A stretch of DNA of 64,000 nt. Origin: Membranipora membranacea (Eukaryota; Bryozoa; Gymnolaemata; Cheilostomatida; Membraniporidae). Position numbers and translations under genes: made by a program. Shown here piece after piece: positions 12,671 to 24,111 of this stretch. The stretch is from contig OU612068.1 of NCBI GenBank assembly GCA_914767715.1, positions 13,330,001-13,394,000 on the forward strand. Reading direction: 5' to 3'. The notes beneath the pieces are model-generated. The model was not told the DNA's origin. It saw nothing but the letters and a program-made list of their open reading frames with translations, and did not search any database. The first letter of the stretch is position 1, and each line of letters opens with the position of its first letter.

Positions 12671-13861
12671 TACTCATAACTGAATATGATAGAAAAATGT
12701 GACAGAGAAGTCGTCTACGGATTATTCCACCGTAACCCTGTTTGTGACAAAACAGAGATTGGGCTGCCCCTAAAGAGGACCCAAGTTCCCCGAAATCCTA
12801 GTACTGAGAGTGTGATACATCCTAGAAAACTAGAATGCATCCTAGAGGTGAGGCCATAGAGGACCACCCGAACTTGAGTGTGCAAAACGGAATCAGGCAA
12901 TAATCGCCCATTGGCAGTAACACTTTGATCTTAACCAATATGCCGAGAGGCACCATCAGTGGTAATAACATTTTATCTTAATGTAATTCTAGAAGTACTG
13001 TCAGCATTATTTTCTTTGAGTGAGAAATAGTTGTGCCTCAGAGGCAAGCTGCGATGCCACCTGCAATGGTATCAGTTTGCTCGGTAAGTCCGAGCACATA
13101 ATGGGCAAGTAAGGCCGGAATGTGGTGAGATGTAAAAAATTTACACCAATTGCTGCCTTGCCTATGCATGCGTTTGTATGCAAATGTATACATCTTAATA
13201 GCAGCGCAGGCTAAGAATAGATTAAGAACATTAATGCTACCTGTTACCTACAAGAAACAGCTAACCCATTATGGCACCAAGATACTATTGTATCAGATGA
13301 TTAACTAATATAAATTTTAATTCCGATAATGGGTAGTGCTCGACTGCTCGTTATACGCAGCCACAACCTTTTATAAACTTTTTATTATTTAGCAAGTTTA
13401 GTTTTGAGAGGTTACTGCTGCTGTAAACACATCGCATACACATTTGCATACACATCGCTGCCGTATACATGTATGCAGCCTTTACTGATCGTATTCAACA
13501 GAGAATATACTACAATGTAACAAAAATAAATGAAGTGATATCATATAAAATATTAAACAAAAGATCCTGATTTACAAATCAGCTATTAGACAAGCTATTA
13601 AAGGATTACAGAGCGAGTGTAAACATAATGAGGTGTCAAAGCTGGCAAAGTTGTAAGGCACAGTTATAAAATAATAGTATTAACATTGACATGTCCCTAA
13701 AGGTGGACATCTCAAAACTTGCTATCTTATCTAGATGCCATTCATTATGTAATTCGCCATTGTGTGGAAGCTTGCTGAAATAGGAACAATAAGTGGAATG
13801 CCGGAATATTGATTGTCTAAATATATATGGCTAGGTGGACAATTCAATTCACTGTGTTTCC

Positions 13862-13881
13862 TAGCCTATCAAGACAGGCTA
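13862..13881. mobile_element. 20-bp micro-insertion of the TAGCC MITE family with exact 9-bp TSD
   Basis: The insert reads TAGCCTATCAAGACAGGCTA, which is a left end (TAGCCT) fused to the last 14 bases of the family's right end (TCAAGACAGGCTA). TGTGTTTCC occurs directly on both sides (13853-13861 and 13882-13890). This is the most reduced copy of the family in the window and confirms both the termini and the 9-bp duplication. Confidence 0.85.
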
Positions 13882-13994
13882 TGTGTTTCCATGAGATCGA
13901 CCTAAGCAAATTTCGGTGCCGTTCGATCCATGCAAATTTATCTTGGTTCTCACTAAGCTCGAAGATTCAGCTCGCACTGACTTTTACTAACTAG

Positions 13995-14056
13995 GCCAAC
14001 CCGCATGGCCGACCGGTTATCACCGGAAGGCCCTGGTTCAAATCGTTCAAGTCCCG
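13995..14056 (+). repeat. tRNA-like sequence, probable SINE relic
   Basis: GCATGGCCGACCGGTTATC resembles an A box region and CTGGTTCAAATCG a B box, followed by a second GTTCAAGTCCCGG. The acceptor arms do not pair, so this is not an intact tRNA gene. A similar A-box-like stretch (TTGCATGGCCTATTGGTTA) is found near 58250. Confidence 0.4.
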
Positions 14057-14583
14057 GTGGCGGCAGAAGTTTATGAAGTTTCAGTTCAACCTACACACAA
14101 ACCTGATAATGCTGTTATCATAAATCATTTTAGACAATTATCTACTTTTGTTTATTGTGCCGCATCAACCGAGTCAATATTGTGCCATCAAAAGTCAAAA
14201 CCAGTGATTTTTTTTAGATATCCATCTGGTAATTCTAAAAAACATTTCGATGATAAGAAAACTGTTTAATTGAAATACAAATAGGTAGTCTACTTGGCAA
14301 AGGTTTATGCTGCCTTATATTGAGCTTTTTGCATAGATTATTGGTAGTCATGGTTATATTATGTAAGAAGCAGGGCTTCCATAACTCAACAAATCAGAGG
14401 CTAATATTTGTCTTGACTCAAACTGAGGCATAGTCTTAAGTAACTGGTTCACATACTTAGATGAGCAGATGTTTAGAGTCAGTCGTCTTTCATACTCACT
14501 GAATTCCAACGCTGCCAGCTGCCTAGGTTATATATTGTCACAGTAACCCATGCCAATAATACTTCAAACTATGCTGTGAAGGA

Positions 14584-14800
14584 TGGGATGGCGTAGTGGT
14601 TTGGATTTGAGCTAGACAATCTAAGGGTTGCTGGTTCGAATCCCGGGCACTACACATGCTGCTAAAGGAAAATAGCCTAGCTTGCCCACTCCTACCTAGT
14701 GCAGGGGTGCATTAGAATATTGAATATGTATGTATCTTTGTTATATTCATGTAAAAATTGCTGGAGAGCAGCTAAATAAAGGGTGATTTTTTACATTTTT
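14584..14800 (+). mobile_element. tRNA-derived SINE
   Basis: A pol III A box (TGGCGTAGTGG, 14589-14599) and B box (GGTTCGAATCC, 14633-14643) lie 33 bp apart in a tRNA-like head. A non-tRNA body follows, ending near the AATAAAGGG/poly-T stretch at about 14773-14800. The head's 5' and 3' ends do not form an acceptor stem, so a functional tRNA is excluded. Right boundary approximate; no target duplication identified. Confidence 0.7.
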
Positions 14801-15617
14801 TAACCAGTCTACAATACAAATATGGCCGTAATGCCACTTTGCATAGTGGTATGCCGCAAACGACTCTCAGCCTTCATTTCTCAATTTATTTCATGAAAGC
14901 AGAGATGTCCAAAATACTGCTGGTTACATTTATCTCTTGCGTCAACAAAATAAGCTAGTGTAAGAGGGCTTTCCACTGGCCGTTGAATTTTTCAAAATTT
15001 TTGCCAGGTTTACATTATATTAATAGTGGCAAGGCAGAAGCACAGGGCTCAAAGGCTTTGTTTGGTTTGGTTTGTATCTCAGTTTCTATCGAAATGAGCC
15101 ACAATGTGGCCAATTTCTTGGTTGAGGATGTATGTGATAGTAATCAGCCATGATGGTAATTTAAAGATAACATTCGCTTGTGAAGCAAAGAAGCACAATA
15201 GCTGGATCGTTCAAGCAACCCTTTTATGAGCTGTAAACTATCACAATCTACAAAATCTCTGTAATCTCTGCAATAAACAAGTTCTATGAATCTTTCCAGA
15301 GCTTTTGTCTAACATGAAGGCATACATAGGCTATAAAGTTGTCACAAAAGGTAATTACGGACCAATATAGACTTAATTTTAAAGATGCACTCCTAAATCC
15401 CTGGTAACAGTATTTCAAAACCTGACACTTTTTCTATAGATCCGAAAGTTGGCCTGTAATTAGGCAAGCTCAATTATCTAGTGAGCATTGTTCCATGTGT
15501 CTAATTTTAACTTTACACACAAGATGAATCAGCTATGCCATAATAACTTACCTTGTAAACAAGAGGATTTAGAGCAATTATGACATTGTGGGACAAAAAG
15601 CAGAAGGACTCTTCCAG

Positions 15618-15625
15618 TATAAATA
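15618..15625 (+). promoter_or_regulatory. TATA box of the secreted-protein gene
   Basis: TATAAATA lies about 80 bp upstream of the ATG at 15699, which would place transcription start near 15648 and leave a 5' leader of about 50 nt. The fit to a canonical metazoan TATA box is good, and the first exon is very short, so the spacing is plausible. Confidence 0.5.
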
Positions 15626-15698
15626 ATGAGAACGGTTGTTGCATAAGTTATATACTTGTTCCAGCAGCTGAACAGTAAACAACGTCAACTTCTACATC

Positions 15699-18600
15699 AT
15701 GAGGTATGTGTATAGATAGAAATAATTCTTTATCCAAAAGTTGTTGCTGTTTTGACATGTATTAAACATTGATGCATATGCAAAATTAAAATTTAGAACA
15801 ACATGTTACCAGTTGATTTGACAATTGATTTAACAATGAGTTAACAATTGATTCCAACTGTTGGGATCTGTCCATTTTGATAAAGTATTGCATAGAATAT
15901 GCCACCCAATATGTTTTGCTTTGAAAATCAATAAAAAAATTTGTATTTTATCATGAATCATGAATATTATCAAATTATAGTACTAAGTTGATTCGTAGAG
16001 TTTTCGCTGGGCAAGATATTCCTAAATCATGGTTTTGACTACATATATACTACATAAATATTAAATTTTCCATCTTTATGATCTTAATTCATTCGACTGT
16101 TTTTACCATTACAGGGTCATTGTAGTTATCGTGCTGTTGAGTTTAGTTGGGAAAAGCCTGGCAGCTTACGCCACAAACACCAATAACCTGTACAGCAGCC
16201 TGGACACGTGTTACAATGACGTGGCTAGTGATATCGAGTGTGTTGAGAATGTACGAGATGGCCTACAGAAAATGTCTGACTACATTCAAGATGTAAGTTC
16301 CTTTGTCATTGTGAATCTCCTATCCGCTCAACTGGCAACCAGATTATACTATAAAAACAACCAGATAGCGTTAAGAAAATTGTTTTTTTATTGTGGAAAA
16401 CTTAGAACGGAGTAGTCAAAATTGTTTAATTGTTGATTTTGGGCGATCTCTGTACCAGAATTGAAATGAAAACTCTTATTTTGCAAAGAGATTGAATATT
16501 GTATTATAGCTGCCTTATTTTGGTGTCGGCGCAATAGCAACATAACGTGCTACCGCTTCTCTCATTTCAACCCTCCCTGTTTTAACCAGGGAGTTTGGGC
16601 TATGTACCAAACTCCCAGTTTCAGTTCTAGTTTCCCATTTTCAAGTCAGCGTTTTGTAGTTGTTTTCTCATGTCTATAACTTGTGACTTAGATCGATTGC
16701 CTCTGCAAAGCCATTGTTTTCAGAAATTTTTCCTCCCTCCAAAATAAATAAATGGGTGTCAATAGGATGTAAATGGATTAAAATCAAATAAGATATAAAT
16801 CAGGCTTATTACAGATTAATTCCAAGTTATATTTCTCAACAATAATGCATTAACATCTTCGTGGCCTTATGTTTTTCTTCATCTCACTTTTTGTGTATTC
16901 ATATATAATATATTATTTTTTGTGTTTCAGATCCGAGATTTGAAGGATGACATGAAGAAAATCAATGATGGTATGAACACCTTTAACAGTGTGCTCGGTA
17001 TCGCTAAGTATGCCCCTGGTATCGGCACAGCAGTAACCGTACTGAAGAACACTTTAAATGCTATACGCCCCACATTTAACGCAGCCTACAACAAGGTGAA
17101 GCAAATTGACGCAAAGATATACCCTTACAAAGCTAAATGCGACACCGGAGTAACCCATTGTGAAACTGGTGAGTGATGCTTCCATTCCTAACGAATGACA
17201 TTGAATCATTGTTTCATTTCATGGCAACCTGTGCTCTACTAAACCAACGCACATTTGCCAATGCGAAATCTTGTCTGAATAATATTATGCTTGGTTGAAC
17301 CAACAGTCTACTTTTGGCTATTCTATCGAATTACGGGTAAATAAAACACACAACCATCTTGGATTTGCACCATAGTGCAATGTCATGTAAGGTCCATGAT
17401 AAGACGACCTAGCCTTCCTTGTAGGCTTTTTGACCCCAGTGTCGGGAGCAATGTTTATATTTCTCATAGTTGTTAGCATTTTGAAAGATAAGTGTATTTT
17501 GTTATTTACCTTTAGCGATCTACTACATGGAAATAATGAAGACTAAGTGTGAAGATGGAAGAGATGGTGTTGGGACAGCGAGAACCTGCATTAACAGTAT
17601 GGTCTCTGGTAGCCTCAGGACCACTCTGCAGAACAATCTTGAAGATTTGGGTGGTGCTCTTCATCCTCCCTTCAACACAGCTAATCAAGGTGTGCTATTA
17701 TCGAATAAGATGTGCATTTGTTGATACATGCTGCTGATTGCAATGCTTCAACCAGTCAAGTCATCCACTGATCAGTGAATAAGCTGATACTGAACACTTG
17801 ATTTAATAAAGCTCGGAACAAACTGCACATCTTCGACAAGCAAATATTGCAAATTTCTTGCCTTGTCAACAATTGTACATCGATCTCAGTAGCATCAATC
17901 TGTTTTATCATGATGAACACCAGTGTTATGTAATATTTTATTACTTTAAGCACTTGGAGTTGTTGGCTCAGGATGTGACGCTATCGAACAGCTGACAAAT
18001 ATTGCCCTTAGCTGGCCAGATATCAGCTTCATCATTTCTGGCCTGGATGATGTATACGGCGCTCTCAAACCTATCCTAGACTTTTTTGACGGACTTCAAA
18101 ATGCACTGAACGCCCAACTTTGTATCCCCAACCCGTTTGAGGCCATCGCTGAGTGGGAACTTCTGGAGTAAGTTGTACATAACGCTTATTCACGTTTGCC
18201 TGCCTTGCTCTAGCATTGAAATTTATAAAGACATATCTCACTACCCATGATGCTTGTAAACAATATATTATTATTGCTTCCTATGACTGCATAGGCCTCC
18301 TTTTTTGCTGCACAATCCAGTTGGCCCTTGACATATCTTCTGCTGTTGATATGATCACTGGTTTGTTATGTCGTTGGTAGCTTCTAGCTAGTGATTATTT
18401 TATTTATGAATATTGCTACTTCCAGAGAGGCGGCTGAGGCATTCAATCCTGGTAACTGGGGATGGGGGCGTAGAAGGAGGTCCCTTGCTATCACAAATCT
18501 AAGAGCTGATTCACCGAAGACTATAGCTGAGAAAACTGTGGCCCAGAAGAGAGCAGTGATTACAGTAACCAGAGCTCAGGCTAGCAGCCTCTTGGCTATG

Positions 18601-21600
18601 AGTAAGGGTATCAGTAAGAGAGGAAGCATCTGTCTCAGGTATGTAGAGTTTTCTTCCCTTGCATTAGTTTCTTTCATTGTCATCGCTAAGAAGAAATAGT
18701 TCCTTTTACTCCTTGTCATTGCACTCTAGCCAATCTGTTGGCTGTGATTGGCCTATCAGAGCTGGTGCATTGGCTAACTACCACCGAAATCCGTAGATGA
18801 TGCATATACAGTACATCATATTGATAATAATGCACTACGATTGTATAAATCACTCATGTTGAAAGGTCTCTCACGTTTTAGCCAAGAAGTTCATTGTTGG
18901 CAGAACCCATATTATTGAACTTCTCGCATATGATTGGTCTCTTTTCGCCATCATGTACAACCAAAATTCAACAAATCAAATTATGTCTTTGACCGGGTGA
19001 TGAGTGCATGTACACCTGACTACTAAGTAATATTCTATACTGACATCTTTTTGTATTTTAGTGCCCAGGATATCTTGGATGGTGTTGATGCTTTGCTGGC
19101 ACCTCTTGTGGATCTAGCCAACTCTCTTATCAATGAACTTCTCAAAGCTCTCCCATCATTTGACCTTCCAGGTAAGGTATTCATGGATTACATCTGTGAA
19201 TTGTGTGATAAGAGTTGTCCACCCTTTTGGCATGAGAAGCCAATTTTTATTCTAAGACATGGGCAATAAATCAAACAGTATTGAGCAGGTGTTTTATTTC
19301 TGGCCCTGCTTATGGTCCCAAAGATTTGACTGCACGGTTCAATATAACCTATTCTTTTACTTTACAGGATTTCCAAACTTTGACAATCTCTTCAACATCA
19401 ATATCAACTTCAATCTGCCCGATATCAGTTTTGGATTTGATATCAATGACTATGTGGACTTCATCTGGCTGAACTGGAACTGTGCTACTCAGGTCGGCAA
19501 TGCCTGCCGTGTGATCAGCGGGGGTGTATCTGTTAACTGTGCTTCATCTCTTGATGACTACGCTCCAAACTGGGGAGGCTGGGGGCGAAAGAGAAGAAGT
19601 ATGGCAGCGAAAAGCACTGACCAGGTGTAAGTAGATTATTATTCCAAGTTTGGTCCATTTGTCTGCATTTGGGGTTGCTCCCCCTCCACTGGTCACTGGG
19701 AGCAATCGGAATGCAGGCAATTGGATTAAATTTGATCTAGTGAAATATATGATTGAAAATAAATGCTTCTATCATGATGCCTGCCTCAATTTGATGATAA
19801 TGATCATTATAACCTCTAGGCAAACCTTATTTTTCCTCATATAGTCACCAAGTTGTTGATGCCACCCACAAAAATTTGAAGCTGTCACTTCCCTACCTCT
19901 ACCCTAAACTGTAATGCTGGATAGGCGAGACAACAGTTGTTCCTCACAATTACATACAAATAATTATTGTGTTGCAATGTTGGATGGATGGATGGATTTA
20001 TTACTATCATAGACAAAAATTTGTCACGAAATACGTTGTTAATACTGACAAGAAAGAAAAACATGGAAAAAATCAGATCTCTGTTGTATAAAAAGTTTTT
20101 AGAATAGTATATTATTAAGTGTATGTATGAGATGTCTTAAAAAGCTGTCTCTACCCCATGTACCCCGATATCTAACGGTGTGGTAGCGACCTGAGGGGCA
20201 TTTAGTTAGAAAGTCATTGATAAAGTGCTCTTCATCGTGTATGTACCGTAGTCCAAGTGTCTTGATCTGGTTGGCCACCAGAGCATCTATATCGGGGTGC
20301 TCAATCCCTAACTTGGCGGCATCTTTAAATATTTTGCGTAAGGACTTCTTGTCGCTTGCATGGATGCTTGTAAAAATTATGGGGAGACAGTAAGTGATGA
20401 GGGATACAATAAAACTCTTGAATAACATATGAGAAAGGGGCTTTGAGCTATAGTATACAAAATTTTTCACAATATACATGCGTTGAGATGCAGTAGTCAC
20501 TATGGATTGCACATGATCATGATAGCGGAGTTTATCGTCAACAGTAACACCAAGGTATTTTACTTTGTCACAAAAATCAACTTCCGTGCCGTTAAGGATA
20601 AGAGTCTTGGAGGCGTTTAACAATAGGTTTCAAATCACAACATTGCTTTGAAATTCTACTAATCTCATCAAGATACGCACTAAGATCTGATCACAGAGTA
20701 AGGATAAGCAGAGGGGACACTTCAATGATCGTTATAGTGCCTGCGGTTTTTATCCACTGGGGGAAATTCATCAATCTGGCCACCTGCCAATTTCAGAATA
20801 TATATAAGTTACAGTGTAGTTTTGTCATGCAGACATAGCCACCTTTGATAGGTCATAATTCATTCTGTATTTATCCTAAAGACTGATTTCTAACTTTTCT
20901 GAAATGTCAGATCTTCGAGTTATACACCATATTATTGTCATTTTTTGCTAGGATACATAGGCTATGAGTAATCCAGGTTTTTAAAATGAGTTTTATCATA
21001 TAGATTTACATAGGGCTTAGGTCAATGCACGGACATTTCCTAATTTTGATGACCAGCCGTCTATCAATTGTCACACGTAAATCTATATGACAAAACTCAT
21101 TTTAAAAACCTGGATTACTCTTAGCCTATGAATCCTAGCAAAAAATGACTATAATATGGTGTATAGCTTGAAGCTTGGACATTCCAGCAAAGTTGGAAAT
21201 CAGTCTTTAGGATAAATACAGAATGAATTATGGCCCATCAAAGGTAGGGATGTCTGCAAGAAAAATGCCATTATAACATATAGAGATAATGAGTTTTTGG
21301 CATCCAGCTGTGCACAATTTTCCCCCAGTGAATCAAAAACCGCAGGCACTATAACGATCATTGAAGTGTCCCCTCTGCTTATCCTTACTCTGTGATCTGA
21401 TTGATTTGATATGCATCCAATTATACAGGTGTCGTCTGCGTATTTAATGACAGTTATATTGCTCAAGTCTGAGGTAATCCTATTGGTATATATTGAAAAC
21501 AAAAGTGGAGATAAACAGCAACCCTGGGGAGTGCCAGTGTTGGTTATGATGGGTTTTGAGATATTGCCATCTACTATTGTTCTTTGGGTGCGATTCGTTA

Positions 21601-22785
21601 GGAAGCTGTATATCCATTCAGTGACATTGGAGTCGAGATGTGATAGTTGCGAGATTAAGTCTGGAACATGTATTGTGTTGAATGCAGAAGAAAAGTCAAG
21701 GAACAGACACCTGGCATAATTTGAAGCTTTCTTGTCTTTCTTGTTGACCCTAAACTTATTTGATGTTATCATTCTACTTGCAGTGAGCTGATGCAGTTGA
21801 TTGACATGTTACAACATAATGGTGAGAAGCGAGAAGATGAAAAGAAGCGCACTATGGAAAACGCTACAGTTACTGTTGAAGAGGAAACCAATGTACAATG
21901 TAAGAAATCTTGGTATTTTTGTGTGTTAGGTTTCTGCAATAACTAAATGATAATTGATAAAATTATTTCAAAAATGATTGAAAAACCCAGCGGTGTGGTC
22001 TGTTAGTCCATGTATGAGAGCCAAGACTAGAGTGGCAACAACCTGAAAACTCGTGCCTGTTACCTTTGTATAAATCTTGAAAGTTTGAAAGGAGCATGTT
22101 TTGATCATATTGGATCCTTTGTTCAGCCCATAGTTATTCATTTTTGATCCTTTGGTGATTTTCACGATTATTTGAATACTCGCAGCTATACGAACATTGT
22201 AAAATCTTTGTAAAAGATTAAAAAAAATTCTCGTTGTTAATTGTAGCATCCTTAGAAGTATCAATTGAAATACAGTCTGGAGGTCACGGCCCCCGACAGG
22301 ATGATAAGGACCTTACATCGGAGCAAGCCGAGCAGATCGTACAAAACATGACAGAGGAGCAGAGAAATAGACTGAGAGCGAGACTAAGGTGTGGTCATGA
22401 AGGCTGCAGTAGTGTCACAACTGCTGCCCCTGGCTCTGCGCCCTCTCAGAGGTAAGGTTTCATACGGCAAACACTTATGTCTTTTTTATTTATTTTATTC
22501 ATAATTCATTTAAATAAAAGGCTTGATAAGTGGTTGGTGCAGGTCTCACAATTTAAATGATTTGTTATTGCGGTATCTATGCATATATAATACATTTACA
22601 TGAAATGGTTTTCTCAGGGGATTCCATCTTATGTATAATGACAGCAAATTTGATAGGAACTACCTACTATTGTCCAATCTCATCTTAATTATTTTTATTG
22701 CAGTCAAAATAGCAAGCATGAAATGATGGTCAACATTTTGGAAACACTTCGGCACGCAGTGGGACAAGGCAGATCTACTGATTAA
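15699..22785 (+). CDS. Unrecognised secreted protein with two furin-type cleavage sites
   Basis: Eleven coding exons keep one frame: 15699-15703, 16115-16292, 16931-17168, 17516-17689, 17951-18167, 18426-18638, 19062-19171, 19368-19626, 21784-21899, 22247-22451, 22704-22785 (stop TAA), giving 598 aa. Exon 1 supplies only ATGAG, so the signal peptide MRVIVVIVLLSLVGKSLAA is created by splicing. Residues 20-270 are helical with scattered cysteines and no domain I know. NWGWGRRRRS (about 281-290) and NWGGWGRKRRS (about 446-456) are repeated tetrabasic sites, suggesting processing into three chains. The middle part has an Asn/Phe/Ile-rich run after residue 379 (FNININFNLPDISFGFDIND). The C-terminal part is polar, with one Cys pair. 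The donor GTGTGC at 17690 and the 19626 junction are chosen because they alone keep the frame. Function unknown; an extracellular structural protein or precursor are both possible. Confidence 0.75.
19981..21740 (-). mobile_element. LINE fragment (CR1/L2-like reverse transcriptase), copy 1, split by a foldback element
   Basis: On the - strand, 21740-21402 encodes reverse-transcriptase blocks FLDFSSAFNTI, GTPQGCCLSPLLFSIYTNR and the catalytic YADD, and 20691-20099 encodes the following region (KVKYLGVTVDDKLRYHDHV). The 3' end is AATAAATCCATCCATCC, a short-tandem-repeat tail as in CR1/L2-type elements. The copy is 5' truncated near 21740, frameshifted, and interrupted by the 703-bp insertion at 20692-21394. 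It lies within intron 8 of the secreted-protein gene, about 45 bp before an exon. Inactive. The clade assignment is from motif style only. Confidence 0.85.
20692..21394. mobile_element. 703-bp foldback DNA transposon inserted in the LINE, 7-bp TSD
   Basis: Almost the whole element is a palindrome: the left arm from CACAGAGTAAGG (20692) is inverted in the right arm ending CCTTACTCTGTG (21394). Long matches continue inwards, for example the CGCAGGCACTATAACGATCA block and the ACTCATTTTAAAAACC block. ATCTGAT flanks it on both sides (20685-20691 and 21395-21401). It carries no transposase, so it is non-autonomous. The duplication is near the 8 bp of hAT elements, but the class is not certain. Confidence 0.8.
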
Positions 22786-22826
22786 GCGTCTACCTAGCCA
22801 TCGATCATCACTACCTAACATTCCAT

Positions 22827-22832
22827 AATAAA
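22827..22832 (+). terminator. Poly(A) signal AATAAA of the secreted-protein gene
   Basis: A canonical AATAAA lies 42 bp after the TAA stop at 22785, giving a short 3' untranslated region. Confidence 0.55.
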
Positions 22833-24111
22833 AGTCAGTATCGCTTACAAAGTAGGCTGCTTACCTGATACGAAAGTTTTTATAATATAAGATTTTAATA
22901 ATTTTTCACATACTGATTTTAGTAAAAACATTTTTATCATGATATCAAGTTGAACAGCTATAAAGCTAATTTTCTAGGAATGTATAGACACATTTTATTC
23001 AACAAACTCGCCATTACTATACTGAAGATTTTAGTCAAAGATCCAAGCTCAAGTTGGTCATTTTTTTCTAGTCAAATTTTACACATGTGAAATCAATAAA
23101 TGTACAAATGTACAAATTTCTCTGTTGATTGTGCGCCGGAAACGATAGTTGCATGAATAATTAACCTGCTGGTATGTTTAAGATTGATATACTCGCGTAT
23201 ATATTTTGTCAAATCTAAAAGAGGTTGTCTTCTCTCTTGCTAAGGCAGAAGCTTCACTTGTGCCATTCGCTCATCCTGTTCTTTCAGTTCCAAGCCAAGA
23301 AAAAATATAGTCATCATTAATTATCAAGCCACTTGGTTGAATGAGACGGCTATAAGTTAGTGGCAAAGAAGAGAATCGATGAAAAAGCTAACCGGCATTG
23401 AATTGAAATGTATTGGGAATTGAATAGGCGCATTCAAATGCCGACTATTAGCTACGAGGGGAATCCCCTTGTTTGTGAATGACAAAAAGTCTTGTTTAAT
23501 CGTTCATTGTACTTTGCAATACACTCAATTCAAACACAGGTAAACAGAAGCCTTTATTATCGTATCATTGTGTTTACCTGCTTGCTTGCTTTGTGTGCGT
23601 TGTTGTCTCGCTTACTTTCCCTGGACCAAATTTCTTTTTCAATTTGTTTAAATAAGACATAAGTCAAACTATCACAACCCATAGAGCTTTCAAATACTAA
23701 AAAACTAGAAACCGACCACATACAGAAGGATATCTCTAAATACATATAATAGGATCTGGTAAGTAAGCATTAACAGCTTTCCTTGAGGCAGTGTAAATAG
23801 ATTCATAAATAGGATGCCGGGAAGCTAAACATTTTAACATGGTAATACATGGTAAATACAAATACGGATGATGCACATCTATTCATAAGCTAAAGTCTTC
23901 ATTGTCGACAACTGCTAAATGGTTATATGTCAGGCAGTAAATGTAGCCTTAATATCTCAAAGGCCCCTATGGCTAAGTAATGGGACTTGTCAGATTAACC
24001 ATGTTTTATGTTGTCTGACATTCTGGCATTCTGCCTTGTTCCCGATTAGCAGACGAAGCAGATTTGAGTCTATATAGATGTGATTTGGGCTACTGCATAC
24101 CTGAAGACATT
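22833..24111. other. Intergenic region
   Basis: I see no coding exon, RNA gene or clear repeat here. The 5' leader of the next gene must lie at its right end; a frame open from 24064 continues into the first coding exon, so that exon may begin somewhat earlier than the ATG I chose. Confidence 0.4.

Larger units (their letters stand above)
12671..15698. other. Intergenic region with SINE relics
   Basis: Three kilobases without a supported exon. It contains a 20-bp micro-insertion (13862-13881), a tRNA-like relic (13995-14056), a tRNA-derived SINE (14584-14800) and, at the right end, a TATA-like promoter for the next gene. An open frame at 14057-14269 overlaps repeat sequence and has no splice context, so I do not call it a gene. 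Confidence 0.6.

Noticed and set aside
14057-14269. 70-codon open frame downstream of the tRNA-like relic
   Set aside because: Overlaps repeat-derived sequence, lacks homology I recognise and has no splice context.
14584-14655. Possible functional tRNA gene
   Set aside because: A and B boxes are present, but the acceptor and anticodon arms do not fold and a non-tRNA body follows, so it is a SINE head.
16575-16616. Short hairpins around CTCCCTG and GGGAGTTTGG
   Set aside because: The stems are only 7 and 10 bp and occur in an intron with no other sign of function.
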